The notes beneath the pieces are model-generated. The model was not told the origin of the DNA. It ran no database searches and was given only the letters and a program-made list of their open reading frames with translations. 64,000 nt of DNA from Halorussus halobius (GTDB lineage: Archaea; Halobacteriota; Halobacteria; Halobacteriales; Haladaptataceae): assembly GCF_004765805.1 (NCBI RefSeq), contig NZ_SBIU01000004.1, positions 248,001-312,000 on the forward strand, given 5' to 3'. Below, in pieces: positions 9,264 to 17,929 of this stretch. Every line of letters starts with the position of its first letter. Position 1 is the stretch's first letter. The position numbers were made by a program, and so were the translations under genes.

Positions 9264-9821
9264 CTACGGTGACAGCGAGAGCGTCGAATCCGACGGGTCG
9301 TCTCGACCGGGCCGGAGCGAGCGAGCGTCGTCGTACAGTTCAAGCGCGTGTTTCAGCAGTCGCTTGTCGTCCTCGCGTTTCTCCCACCGGCGCAGAACCG
9401 CGTTGCGGTCCCGAATCGCCTCGCTGGAGAGTTCCTCGTCGGCGAGCGTCGATTCGAGGTCAGTCCGCGATTCGACGCCGAACTCGGCCTTCCACTCGTC
9501 GATTTCCGCCTGCACGTCCGCGATCTGCTCGCGGAGTTCCTCGCGGGTGGACTCGTTTATCATCTCGGTGACTTCTTTGACGTACCGAAGCTGGTAGTTC
9601 GGTGCGTACTTCGTGTTTCCGTCGTCGCCCTCGACCGCGTGCACCTGTCCGAACTCCACCAGCATCTCCAACTCGTCTTTCGCGGTCTGCCAGGAGGAGA
9701 TTCCGGCCTCCGTCCGCACCCACTCGACCGACCTCGGTCGAGTGAGCGTCGTGGCGATCTCCCGCACGCGTTCGCGGGCCGACAACCCCTCGGCCCACGA
9801 GTCGATGCCGCGCTCGGTCAT
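9264..9821 (-). CDS. wHTH protein with coiled-coil tail (DUF7342-like)
   Basis: 185 residues. The N-terminal third is a winged helix (ARERVREIATTLTRPRSVEW, then AGISSWQTAKDELEMLVEFG with a following wing). A long, highly charged helical stretch (about residues 95-160) likely forms a coiled coil or dimerisation region. It resembles haloarchaeal DUF7342/TrmB-like DNA-binding proteins. It is the promoter-proximal gene of the two-gene unit. Upstream, at about 9842-9853, is an AT-rich TATA-like stretch (TCAATTATATC). In a toxin-antitoxin reading this would be the DNA-binding, autoregulating component; that role is inference. Confidence 0.65.
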   Translation of the reverse strand: MTERGIDSWAEGLSARERVREIATTLTRPRSVEWVRTEAGISSWQTAKDELEMLVEFGQVHAVEGDDGNTKYAPNYQLRYVKEVTEMINESTREELREQIADVQAEIDEWKAEFGVESRTDLESTLADEELSSEAIRDRNAVLRRWEKREDDKRLLKHALELYDDARSLRPGRDDPSDSTLSLSP

Positions 9822-9948
9822 GCGAACAGGTAGGCGATTCTATCAATTATATCTTTGGATGGCTCACGCAAATACGAGAGTAGGCGGTTCGGGACGCGAC
9901 GAGAGCAGGGCGCAACTCCTGAGTAACCCGAGCGCGACGAAGCGAACG

Positions 9949-10578
9949 ATGACCGACGAGACCTACGCGACGCTCGCCGAGCGCGGCCGGGCCGCCTTCG
10001 AGATTCGAGGCTCGGAGTTCGTCGGCCGGGCCGCCCCGGCGACCGACCGCGAGGCCGCCGAGGCGTTCGTGGCCGAGGTTCGCGCCGAGTACGCCGACGC
10101 GACCCACAACGTCCCGGCGTATCGCGTCCGCGCCGCGGGCGGCGACCTGCTCCGGGAGTACGGCGACGACGACGGCGAGCCCTCGGGGTCGGCCGGCAAG
10201 CCCGCGCTCAACGTCCTCCAGCAGCAGGAAATCGAGAACGTGGTCGCGGTGGTGACCCGCTACTACGGCGGGACCAACCTCGGGGTCGGCGGCCTCGCGC
10301 GGGCCTACTCCCGAGCGGTCAAGGAGGCGGTCGCGGACGCCGGCGTCGTGACCGAGCGCCCGCACGAGACGTTCTCCGTGACGGTCGAGTACGACGACTC
10401 GGGCACCGTGCGCGGGATTCTGGAGAGCGAAAGCGGAGGCGGCGGAGTGGAGTTCGACGCGACGTACGAAGCGCAGGTCGACTTCGACGTGCGGGTACCG
10501 ACCGCCGAGGGCGACGCGCTCAGAGAGCGCATCCGGAGCGCGACCAGCGGGCGGGCCGAAATCGACGGCGGAAGCTAG
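9949..10578 (+). CDS. IMPACT/YigZ (UPF0029) family protein
   Basis: This 209-residue cytoplasmic protein starts at the ATG at 9949. The UPF0029 core is visible: FEIRGSEFVGRA, HNVPAYRVRAAGG, DDDGEPSGSAGKPALNVLQQ and VVVTRYYGGTNLGVGGLARA. The C-terminal ferredoxin-like domain (SVTVEYDDSGTVRGILESE) is present. Family members are linked to translation control and proline or nucleotide metabolism, but no enzymatic activity is firmly assigned. It stands alone, between divergent and convergent neighbours. Confidence 0.88.
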   Translation: MTDETYATLAERGRAAFEIRGSEFVGRAAPATDREAAEAFVAEVRAEYADATHNVPAYRVRAAGGDLLREYGDDDGEPSGSAGKPALNVLQQQEIENVVAVVTRYYGGTNLGVGGLARAYSRAVKEAVADAGVVTERPHETFSVTVEYDDSGTVRGILESESGGGGVEFDATYEAQVDFDVRVPTAEGDALRERIRSATSGRAEIDGGS

Positions 10579-10615
10579 GCTCGCGGCCCAGTGCGAGCTG
10601 GGCCTCGGGGGCCCG

Positions 10616-11164
10616 TCACGAAACGTCGTCCAGCACGTCGAGGAGCGCGTCGAGACCGATAGCGCGGAGATTGTTCTTGTCGTCGGGGAGGTCGGTCCGG
10701 AGTTCCTCGCGGGTCCACCAGCGGGTGTCGGCCGCGTCGCTCGCCGCGTCGACGGAGCCGGCGGTTTTCGAGCGGTGGACGGCGTAGTTGAACGCCACGT
10801 CGGTCTCGCCGCCCCCGAAGTCGAGGAAGCCGTCGTTCACGAGCGTCAAGTCGTCGGGGGCGACCGCGAGTCCGGTCTCCTCTTCGAGTTCGCGGGCGGC
10901 GGCCTCGCTCGGACGCTCGCCGGCCTCGACGTAGCCGCCGGCGGTCGCCCACGCGCCGACGTCGCCCGCAGCGCCGCGCTCGATGAGGAGCACGCGGTCC
11001 GCGTCGACCACGGCGGTTCGGGCCATCACGCCCGCGTTGTGATAGAGCGTCACGTCGCAGTCCTCACACCGAGGGCGCGGCCCCTCGTCGGTCTCGCGCA
11101 CGTCGAGCGCGTCGCCGCATCGCGGACAGAACTCGGGGTCGGCTCCGTGAAGTACCCAGACCAT
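10616..11164 (-). CDS. Nudix hydrolase with N-terminal zinc ribbon
   Basis: 182 residues. An N-terminal zinc ribbon has Cys pairs at 13/16 and 33/36 (CPRCG and CEDC). The Nudix box, with the GX5EX7REUXEEXGU pattern, spans about residues 77-99 (GYVEAGERPSEAAARELEEE plus TGL). It should hydrolyse a nucleoside diphosphate linked to another moiety; a zinc ribbon in front is reminiscent of NADH pyrophosphatases, although the substrate is not decided. It lies 52 nt beyond the antiporter-like gene, on the same strand, and could follow it in transcription. Confidence 0.85.
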   Translation of the reverse strand: MVWVLHGADPEFCPRCGDALDVRETDEGPRPRCEDCDVTLYHNAGVMARTAVVDADRVLLIERGAAGDVGAWATAGGYVEAGERPSEAAARELEEETGLAVAPDDLTLVNDGFLDFGGGETDVAFNYAVHRSKTAGSVDAASDAADTRWWTREELRTDLPDDKNNLRAIGLDALLDVLDDVS

Positions 11165-11215
11165 GGTCGGCCCTACTCGCCGGGGCGGGAAAACTTGTGG
11201 TGGGTGACAACTGCC

Positions 11216-12478
11216 TCACCCGCCCAGCGGAACCCCGCCGAAGATGACCAGCGCGACGACCCAGTAGGCCACGTAGAGGCCGCCCAACAGCAGGCCGTGC
11301 CACCGCTTCACGCGGCCCTCGTAAAAGAAGTACGCCGCCAGCGCGGTCACGACGACGACCGCCGGGAGGTGAAACGTCAGCACCGAGTTGGAGATTTCGA
11401 GGTCGCTCAGCAGCGTGATGACGCCCACGTTCCCGGTGACCGAGAACAGCACGCTCCCGACGACGTTTCCGACCCCGATTTCGGGGACGCCCCGGCGAAC
11501 CGGTTCGAGCGTGAGCATCACGTCCTCGAACGTGAGTATCAGGGTCAGGACGGTCGCGCCGAAGACGGTTCCGTCGACGCCGAACCCCTCGACGACCACC
11601 TCCGACCCGGCCTCCAGCAGCATCGACGCGACGACGACGCCGACGAGCGCGAGGACGGCCAGCACGAGCCAGAGCCACCCCGACGCGGGCCTGCCGGCGA
11701 CGACGCGGTCCTCGGGGATGTCGGCAACCGGAGCCGAGGCCGTCCCGCCGTCGGTCTCCCTCGCGGTCGAGTCGCCCCCGACGACCGCGCCGCCGTCCGA
11801 GCGGAGTCGCTTCCCGAGTTCGGTGTTCCGGAACACGGGCACGTCCCGGCGTCGCTCGCGGACCAGAACGTAGCCGAACGTCAGCGCGAAGAAGCCGATG
11901 AGCGCGAGTCCGTGGACGGCGGTCAGCGTCCCGACGAGGACGAACGGGACGAGTATCAGAGGTCCGAGCGCGAACAGCGCGACGTAGTCGGTCGGCAGGT
12001 CGACCGGAAACGGGCGGACGACGGCGGCCAGCGCGAGCGTGACGCCGATTATGGCGAGTCCAGTGCCGAGCGCCGTCCCGAGCGCGGCCCCTTCGAGGTC
12101 GCCCGCCGAGAGGACCACCGCGAGGACGGTGTCGTCGAACTCGAACCCGGTGAACAGGATGGCCAGCGAGAACAGCGACACCTTCAGTCCGAGCGCGGCC
12201 CGCGTGAGGTAGCTGATGAGTTTCTCGGCGCAGGCGGTCAGCAAGAGCGCGCCCGCGACGAGGACCAGCACCGCGCCGAGGAGTCCCTGTCCCTCGACGA
12301 AGCCTTCGAGCGCGCCCTCGACGCCGCCCTCGCCTTCTTCGGCTTCGTTGCTCCCCTCGGCTCCGGAATCTCCCCCGGCCGCGTCCTGTGCGAGCGCCGG
12401 CGCGACCGGCACCGCGACCAGTGCCAAGACCAGCGCCACGACCAGCGCCGTCCCGGCGAGCGTCCGCCCACGTGTCAT
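11216..12478 (-). CDS. CaCA-superfamily sodium/calcium antiporter-like membrane protein
   Basis: 420 residues with an N-terminal cleavable Sec-type signal (residues 1-30, ending ALAQD), an acidic Ser/Glu-rich stretch, then about ten membrane segments in two halves. Each half contains an alpha-repeat-like block: LFSLAILFTGFEFDDTVLAV near residue 105, and ATVLTLILTFEDVMLTLEPV in the second half with VGNVVGSVLFSVTGNVGVI. This is the two-fold architecture of cation/Ca2+ exchangers. The usual GTSxPE motifs are replaced by acidic variants (FEFDD, FEDVM), so ion specificity may be unusual. A charged cytoplasmic loop separates the halves. Transport of a divalent cation in exchange for Na+ or H+ is the family expectation. 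Confidence 0.75.
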   Translation of the reverse strand: MTRGRTLAGTALVVALVLALVAVPVAPALAQDAAGGDSGAEGSNEAEEGEGGVEGALEGFVEGQGLLGAVLVLVAGALLLTACAEKLISYLTRAALGLKVSLFSLAILFTGFEFDDTVLAVVLSAGDLEGAALGTALGTGLAIIGVTLALAAVVRPFPVDLPTDYVALFALGPLILVPFVLVGTLTAVHGLALIGFFALTFGYVLVRERRRDVPVFRNTELGKRLRSDGGAVVGGDSTARETDGGTASAPVADIPEDRVVAGRPASGWLWLVLAVLALVGVVVASMLLEAGSEVVVEGFGVDGTVFGATVLTLILTFEDVMLTLEPVRRGVPEIGVGNVVGSVLFSVTGNVGVITLLSDLEISNSVLTFHLPAVVVVTALAAYFFYEGRVKRWHGLLLGGLYVAYWVVALVIFGGVPLGG

Positions 12479-12620
12479 GGGTCACGGACACGACGCGGAG
12501 CCTCATGTACCCTCGAATCCGCGTAGACGAGTGCGTTGAAAGATTCTACACGGAGCCTGTTCGGTCGCGTGGGACGCTGCGAACAGCCTCGGTGCGCTCT
12601 CTGACAGCAGCACCGTAACC

Positions 12621-13110
12621 ACAACTACAGCCTCGAAAGCCCTCGGCCCGCACTGCACAAACGCTTGAACCGCAACTACAGCCTCGAAAGCCCTCGGCCC
12701 GCTCTGCACAAACGCTTGAACCGCAACTACAGCCTCGAACGCCCTCGGCCCGCACTGCACAAACGCTTGAACCGCAACTACAGCCTCGAACGCCCTCGGC
12801 CCGCTCGCGGTCGCTCTGGCGGATATCCGCGCCTCACAGCACCGCACCGCATCGGCGCGGATAGAGCCGCCAGAGGCGACCACGGCCTTCGGCCGCGAGC
12901 CCGCCTCGCCCTTTCAGTCCGCCGAGGCCGACCGCACCGCCCCGCACCCGCACCGTACCCGCACCGCGACGGCAGGCCTCACCCCTCCCCAGCCTCGGCG
13001 AGCGCCTGAACGCGCTCGCCTCCCTCACGCGCTTTGGCGCGGTCACGAGGACCGCGCCAGCGCGCGCCGACCGTGGAAAACCGAGTCCGTGAGTACTGCT
13101 GTCGAAAATC
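12621..13110. repeat. Tandem 51-bp repeats plus GC-rich tail (locus B)
   Basis: Four copies with a 51-bp period begin at 12631, 12682, 12733 and 12784, each with CTCGAA(A/C)GCCCTCGGCCCG followed by a GCACAAACGCTTGAACCGC linker. The tail at about 12896-13100 aligns with the tail of locus A (CTCGCCCTTTCAGTCC, CCGCACCCGCACCG units, CTCACCCCTCCCCAGCCTCG, CGCGCGCCGACCGTGGAAAA). Because 51 is divisible by three, several frames stay open as 17-residue repeats, but no credible gene is present. The block separates the antiporter-like gene from hisI. Confidence 0.8.
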
Positions 13111-13228
13111 GAGTCGACGCGCGCCGGAACTGTCCAGCGGCGCGCGACCGAGTTCGGGCTTCCCATCCGAACGCGGCCGGCCCACCGACACACAAGACAT
13201 ATCGCCCGGAAGACCGAACCCACACGCC

Positions 13229-13642
13229 ATGAGCGACGCCCCCACCGCCGAGGTGGACGCAGACGACGCCGACCGCGAGTTCGCAGTCGACCTCGACTTC
13301 GGCGAGACCGGCCGCATTCCCGCCGTCGCCCAGAGCGCCGACTCCGGCGAGGTGTTGATGCTCGCGTACGTCACGCCCGAAGCGGTCCGGAAGACCCGCG
13401 AGACCGGCCTCGCCCACTACTACTCGCGGAGCCGCGAGGAGTTGTGGCAGAAAGGCGGAACCAGCGGCCACGTCCAGCGCGTCCGGGAGGTCCGGGCGGA
13501 CTGCGACGGCGACGCCCTGCTGTATCTGGTCGACCAGGAGGGCGGCGCGTGTCACACCGGCTACGAGAGCTGTTTCTACCGCACGCTCGACGGCGAGACG
13601 GTGGGCGAACAGGTGTTCGACCCCGACGACGTCTACGAGTGA
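13229..13642 (+). CDS. hisI: Phosphoribosyl-AMP cyclohydrolase
   Basis: This 137-residue enzyme performs the third step of histidine synthesis, opening the purine ring of phosphoribosyl-AMP. HisI hallmarks are all present: [30 protein letters not shown], the metal-binding [11 protein letters not shown] segment, and [14 protein letters not shown] with the essential cysteines. There is no fused HisE domain, as usual in archaea. The ATG at 13229 is chosen because upstream sequence is repeat tail. It is followed 7 nt later by the coiled-coil protein gene, so the two may be cotranscribed, but no other his gene is nearby. Confidence 0.95.
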   Translation: MSDAPTAEVDADDADREFAVDLDFGETGRIPAVAQSADSGEVLMLAYVTPEAVRKTRETGLAHYYSRSREELWQKGGTSGHVQRVREVRADCDGDALLYLVDQEGGACHTGYESCFYRTLDGETVGEQVFDPDDVYE

Positions 13643-13649
13643 CCGACCG

Positions 13650-14801
13650 ATGAACGAGCCACCCACGACCGCGACCCGGACCGACGACCTGCTCGACGAA
13701 CTCGACGACGCAGACGCCGCCTGCGGTCGAGTCGACGACCGAATCGCCGAGTACGGCGAGGGTACCGTCGAGCGCGTCGCCGACGCCCACGACCGGGCGA
13801 CCGACCTGCTCGACCGCTACGAGTCGACGGCCACCGGCACGGGGCGCGAGAACTTCAAGAAGTTCATGGAGTTCAAGTCGAACTTCGCCTCGCTGGTCGA
13901 GGACCTCGACGACGACCTGCCCGAGCGCGACGCCTTCGAGGCGGCCGAGGAGGAGATAGACAAGAACCGCCTCAGCGAGGGCGACTTCGAGCGCGCCCGC
14001 GACGCCCTCGGCCCGGCCGGCGAAGTGGCGGGGCTGCTCGACGAGCGCCGGGACGCCCGGGCGCGCTACCGCGAGGCCCGCCGCGACGTGGGGAAGGCCG
14101 TCGCCGACCTGCGCGACGAGATAGCCGACCGGGAGCGACTGGTGGAACTCGGCGACGCCGACCTCGACGCGCCGGTCGAGGAGATACGCCGCCCCATCGA
14201 GCGCTACGACGAGGCGGTCGCGGAGGCGTTCGCCGAGTTCAAGGCCGACGCCAGCGCCCGCGAACTGCTCGACTTCGTGGCCGCGACCCGCGACTACGCG
14301 CTGGTCGAGTACCGCACGCCCCCGGAGACGCTCCGGGAGTACGTCGCGTCGAACGAGGCCGGCACCGAGACCGTCGCGGACCTGCTGAAGTACGCCGATT
14401 ACTCCAACTCGAAGCTCGACCACTACGTCGACGACCCGACCGCGCTCAAGCGCGCGGTGGCGACCAACCGGACCTACCTCGAACGGCTCGACGCCGGCCC
14501 GCTCCGAATCGAGTGGCCGCCCAAGTCGGCCGCACAGCTCCGGTGGCGAGTCGACGAACTGGTGTCGGTCGTCGGCCGCTTCGCCGACGAGGACGTGGTG
14601 GCGACCCTGCGGGCGGTCCAGTCGGCCGTCCGCGACGAGGAGCGATTCGAGCATCTGCGGACCGCCGCCGAGGCCCGGACCGAACTCTCGGACGCCGAGC
14701 GCGAGAAAGTCGAGAGCGGCGCGGTCGCCGACGAGTTGGCTGGGTTGCGCGAGCGCAAGGCGGAGTTGGAGGCGGCACTGGACGAGTATCCCGAGCGGTG
14801 A
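13650..14801 (+). CDS. Conserved haloarchaeal coiled-coil protein of unknown function
   Basis: 383 residues, very acidic (Asp/Glu-rich) and almost entirely predicted helical, with heptad-like stretches throughout; no signal peptide or membrane segment. I recognise it only as a widely conserved haloarchaeal hypothetical (possibly the DUF7118 group). A central region with AELLDFVAATRDYALVEYR-like aromatic residues and TYLERLDAGPLRIEWPPKSA near residue 280 looks like a folded core. It begins 7 nt after hisI, so it may share its transcript. No function is proposed. Confidence 0.75.
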   Translation: MNEPPTTATRTDDLLDELDDADAACGRVDDRIAEYGEGTVERVADAHDRATDLLDRYESTATGTGRENFKKFMEFKSNFASLVEDLDDDLPERDAFEAAEEEIDKNRLSEGDFERARDALGPAGEVAGLLDERRDARARYREARRDVGKAVADLRDEIADRERLVELGDADLDAPVEEIRRPIERYDEAVAEAFAEFKADASARELLDFVAATRDYALVEYRTPPETLREYVASNEAGTETVADLLKYADYSNSKLDHYVDDPTALKRAVATNRTYLERLDAGPLRIEWPPKSAAQLRWRVDELVSVVGRFADEDVVATLRAVQSAVRDEERFEHLRTAAEARTELSDAEREKVESGAVADELAGLRERKAELEAALDEYPER

Positions 14802-14831
14802 GCGCGTCAACGGCGGCAGGACCGAAGCGAG

Positions 14832-16223
14832 TCAGGCGTTCAGCGCCTCGATTACGTCCCCGACGGTAAACAGCCGAAGGTCCTCGCGTTCCTCGGCAGC
14901 CTCCTCGACGGACGGTTTGAATCCGCTGCGGGAGAACAGCGCGTATCGCTCGACTCTCTCCGCTCCGCTGTCGGGCGTCCACCGGAGTTCCTCGACGTGA
15001 CGCTGGAGCTTCGAGAACGCGTCGTACCCCAGCGGGGACCGCTGGAACTTGCACTCGCCGACGAGTAGCGTCTCTCCGGTCGTCAGACCGACGACGTCGA
15101 TTTCGTGGTCGTCGTACCACCAGCTGCCGGTGTCGGCGACCGTGTACTCCGGATAGAGCGTTCGGAGCGCGGAGCGACACAGTTCCTCGAACGAACCGCT
15201 CACGAAGTCCGCTAGCTCCGGTCGAATCAGTGCGTCGTAGGCTTCGTCCCCGAGTTCGTCGTACCGGTCGCCGGTGCCGTAGACGAAGCGAAACCAGAAG
15301 CGGAAGAACGGGTCGCGGATGCGATATCGGCCCCGTTTGCTCCGTTCCGTTCGTTCGGTGACGGGGACGTGGCGCTCTATCAGTCGCAACCGCGAGAGCC
15401 GGTCGAGATACTTCGAGAGTTGATTGTAGTCGACGCCGGTCGTTCCCGAAATCTCGTTTCGGCTCGTGTTGCCGCCAGCGATAGCCTCCAGAATCGAGAA
15501 ATACCGCGTCGGTTCCGTGAGTTCCATGCGCAACACGTAGTCGGGTTCATCGTGGAGCGAGCCGTGGCGCGAGAGAATCGTCCGCCGAACGTTCTCCCCG
15601 AGCGTCGCGTCGGGCGACACTTCTTCGAGATAGTACGGGATACCGCCGAAGACGCCCCACGTAAAAACCTGCTCGTCGGGGGTGTAGGCGTCGTCGAAGA
15701 ACCCCATCGCGGCGTCGAACGGGAGCTGTCTGATGTCCAGTTTCAGCGACGAGCGACCGTAGAGCGGGCTATTCCCGAGCAGTGCAGCCTCCTCCATCAT
15801 GCTGATAGAGGAGCCGACGAGGACGAACGTCGCCGCCGAATCGTCGAGGTCGTGGTCGAACATCGCCTGTAGCACGGAGGGAAGGCTCGGCTCCTCTTCG
15901 ACGAGATACGGGAACTCGTCGAGGACGACGATTGCGTCCTGTTCGGCGAGATAGCTCAGAACCGCCTCCCACTCGGCTCGAATCCGGGTCACGCCGGGGT
16001 ACGATTCGGCCGCTTTCTCGACGAACTGATGGAGCTGTAACGCGCTGGTCTTCTGCTTGGCCTGATAGACGACCGCGTCGTCGGACGATTCGAGCGACTG
16101 CCTGACGAGTTCGGTCTTGCCGAGGCGACGGCGACCGAATATCACGGCGAGTTCGGCGTCGGCCGAGTCGTAGAGCGTCCGGAGTCGGGAGAGTTCCTCG
16201 GTCCGGTTCACGAAATCCGCCAT
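14832..16223 (-). CDS. Archaeal ATPase with C-terminal DUF234 nuclease-like domain
   Basis: This 463-residue protein is of the archaeal STAND-like ATPase family. Walker A FGRRRLGKTELV lies at about residues 28-39, Walker B AIVVLDEFPYLVEE at about 95-108, and a sensor-like FVLVGSSISMM follows. A winged helix comes next, and the C-terminal DUF234 domain carries EIDVVG...LLVGECKF, a PD-(D/E)xK nuclease-like motif. Members are often mobile and of unknown cellular role. It starts at the ATG at 16223, directly behind an AT-rich repeat block that probably holds its promoter. The codon and base composition is more relaxed than the neighbours, consistent with transfer. Confidence 0.85.
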   Translation of the reverse strand: MADFVNRTEELSRLRTLYDSADAELAVIFGRRRLGKTELVRQSLESSDDAVVYQAKQKTSALQLHQFVEKAAESYPGVTRIRAEWEAVLSYLAEQDAIVVLDEFPYLVEEEPSLPSVLQAMFDHDLDDSAATFVLVGSSISMMEEAALLGNSPLYGRSSLKLDIRQLPFDAAMGFFDDAYTPDEQVFTWGVFGGIPYYLEEVSPDATLGENVRRTILSRHGSLHDEPDYVLRMELTEPTRYFSILEAIAGGNTSRNEISGTTGVDYNQLSKYLDRLSRLRLIERHVPVTERTERSKRGRYRIRDPFFRFWFRFVYGTGDRYDELGDEAYDALIRPELADFVSGSFEELCRSALRTLYPEYTVADTGSWWYDDHEIDVVGLTTGETLLVGECKFQRSPLGYDAFSKLQRHVEELRWTPDSGAERVERYALFSRSGFKPSVEEAAEEREDLRLFTVGDVIEALNA

Positions 16224-16253
16224 AGCGGTCGTAGGCGAGCCCGCATCATAACG

Positions 16254-16380
16254 CTATCGATTACCGTACTTCGAATAATCATACTTGAGATAATCAAACT
16301 CTAGAGTATCGTACTCTGAATAATCATACTTGGGAGTATCACTACTGCTCACGGGTTGTTGTCGACCAAAACTGTCCATT
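16254..16380. repeat. AT-rich short repeats upstream of the DUF234 ATPase gene
   Basis: This island is far more AT-rich than its surroundings and contains repeated AATAATCATACTTG (about 16274 and 16318) and (A)GAGTATC/GTACTC words, some of them inverted (GAGTATCGTACTC). It lies between two leftward genes, immediately upstream of the ATPase start at 16223. It may hold an operator array or simply A/T-rich promoter DNA. No gene is seen. Confidence 0.6.
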
Positions 16381-16396
16381 CGCTCGAAAAAGCGTC

Positions 16397-17761
16397 TCAA
16401 ACCTCGTCTTTCGCCGCCCGCAACTGCCCTTCCATCTCGGTCGCGAGTTCCTCGGCCCGGGCCCCCTCGCGGGCCTCGGCGTAGATGCGGACTATCGGCT
16501 CGGTGCCGCTGGGTCGGGCCAGCACCCACGCGTCGCCGTAGTCGATGCGGTAGCCGTCCAGCGTCGTGGTGTCGGCCTCGGACCGCTCGGCCTCGCCTTC
16601 GGCCGCCGCCAGCAGCGCGTCGCGCTCGGCGTCGCCGTCGTACGCGACGTTGATGCGGACGTTGTGATACCCGTCGTAGGGCGCGACCACCTCGCTCGCG
16701 GGCCGGTCGGCCAGCAGTTCGAGGAAGCGCGCGGCGGTGTACGCCCCGTCGCGGGCCAGCAGGTACTCGGGGAAGAAGATGCCACCGTTGCCCTCGCCCG
16801 CGACCGGGACCGACTCGCCCTCCGCCCGGAGTTCTCGGATGCGGGTGATGAGGTTGGTCGAGCCGATGGGCGTGAGTTCCAGCGACGCCCCCCGCTCGTC
16901 GGCCACGTCCACCAGCCGCTGGGAGACGTTGACCGCCGAGACCACCGCGTCGCCGGGGTCGAGTTCGGCCGCCGCGAGCGCGGCGAGCGTGGCGTCGCCC
17001 TCGACGTACGCGCCGGTCTCGTCGTAGAAGATGGCCCGGTCCGCGTCGCCGTCGTGAGCGATGCCCACGTCCGCGTCGGTGGCCTCGACGAGTCGGCCGA
17101 GGTCGCCGAGGTTCTCGGGGACGGGTTCGGGTTCGCGGCCGGGGAAGTGGCCGTCGGGCTGGCTGTTGGCGGTGACGACCCGGCAGCCGAGTTTCCGGAA
17201 GAACTCCGGGCTGGTGAGCGACCCCGCGCCGTGGCCGGGGTCGAGCGCCACGGTGAGGTCGGCGTCGGCGATGCGCTCGCGGTCGACCGCGTCGAGAAGC
17301 TCCTCGACGTACCGCCGGCGAACGCCCTCGACGGACCTGCTCCGGCCGGTCGCGCCCCACTCGGCGACGTCGAACCTCTCGGCGAGGAACTGCTGTTCGA
17401 TGCGTTCGAGCGCGTCGACGGTCAGTTCCACGCCGTCGGCACCGATCAGCTTGACGCCGTTGTACTCGGGCGGGTTGTGCGAGGCGGTTATCATCATCGC
17501 CGGGACGCCCTCGCGCTCGGCGTACGTCTGCGCGCCGGGCGTAGGGACGATACCGAGCCGGTCGACGTCGGTGCCGACGCTGGCGAGCCCGCTCGCGGCG
17601 GCGTCGGCCAGCATCTCCCCCGTGGCGCGAGTGTCGCGGGCGAGCGCGACCCGCTCGGCCCGCCACACCGTCCCGGCCGCCTTGGCTACCGTGAGTACGA
17701 ACTCGGGGGTCAGCCCCTCGTTGGCGACCCCGCGAGTGCCGCTCGACCCGAAGACCTTCAT
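16397..17761 (-). CDS. glmM: Phosphoglucosamine mutase / phosphohexomutase
   Basis: This 454-residue alpha-D-phosphohexomutase interconverts glucosamine- or hexose-6-phosphate and the 1-phosphate for nucleotide-sugar synthesis. The catalytic phosphoserine is in ITASHNPPEYNG (Ser near 94), the Mg2+ loop is HDGDADR at about 236-242, the sugar-binding loop is GEGNGG, and the phosphate-binding loop is RPSGTEP near the C-terminus. The N-terminus KVFGSSGTRG is also canonical. The ATG at 17761 is clear. Archaeal paralogues differ in sugar preference (GlcN, Man, Glc), so glmM is the likeliest rather than a certain symbol. Confidence 0.88.
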   Translation of the reverse strand: MKVFGSSGTRGVANEGLTPEFVLTVAKAAGTVWRAERVALARDTRATGEMLADAAASGLASVGTDVDRLGIVPTPGAQTYAEREGVPAMMITASHNPPEYNGVKLIGADGVELTVDALERIEQQFLAERFDVAEWGATGRSRSVEGVRRRYVEELLDAVDRERIADADLTVALDPGHGAGSLTSPEFFRKLGCRVVTANSQPDGHFPGREPEPVPENLGDLGRLVEATDADVGIAHDGDADRAIFYDETGAYVEGDATLAALAAAELDPGDAVVSAVNVSQRLVDVADERGASLELTPIGSTNLITRIRELRAEGESVPVAGEGNGGIFFPEYLLARDGAYTAARFLELLADRPASEVVAPYDGYHNVRINVAYDGDAERDALLAAAEGEAERSEADTTTLDGYRIDYGDAWVLARPSGTEPIVRIYAEAREGARAEELATEMEGQLRAAKDEV

Positions 17762-17929
17762 GTCCGAGCGTCGTGACCCACGGGCAAAAGGTATTCCGGA
17801 GCGCGACCGGGAGCGACGGCGCTTTCGTCGGATTTCCTACTTGTTTTCGCACGTGATGCCGTGGAACGTTCGCAGTCCGCCGACGCGAATGCGGGCGGTT
17901 CCTCGGCGACGGGCAACTCCGTATCCACC

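Noticed and set aside
12665-13009. An open frame with 17-residue repeats over the 51-bp tandem array
   Set aside because: The period is divisible by three so several frames stay open. There is no conserved fold, and the strand choice is arbitrary.
16254-17852. A 532-codon frame overlapping glmM
   Set aside because: It is the out-of-frame shadow of glmM, extended into the AT-rich repeats as a Tyr/Asp-rich tail.
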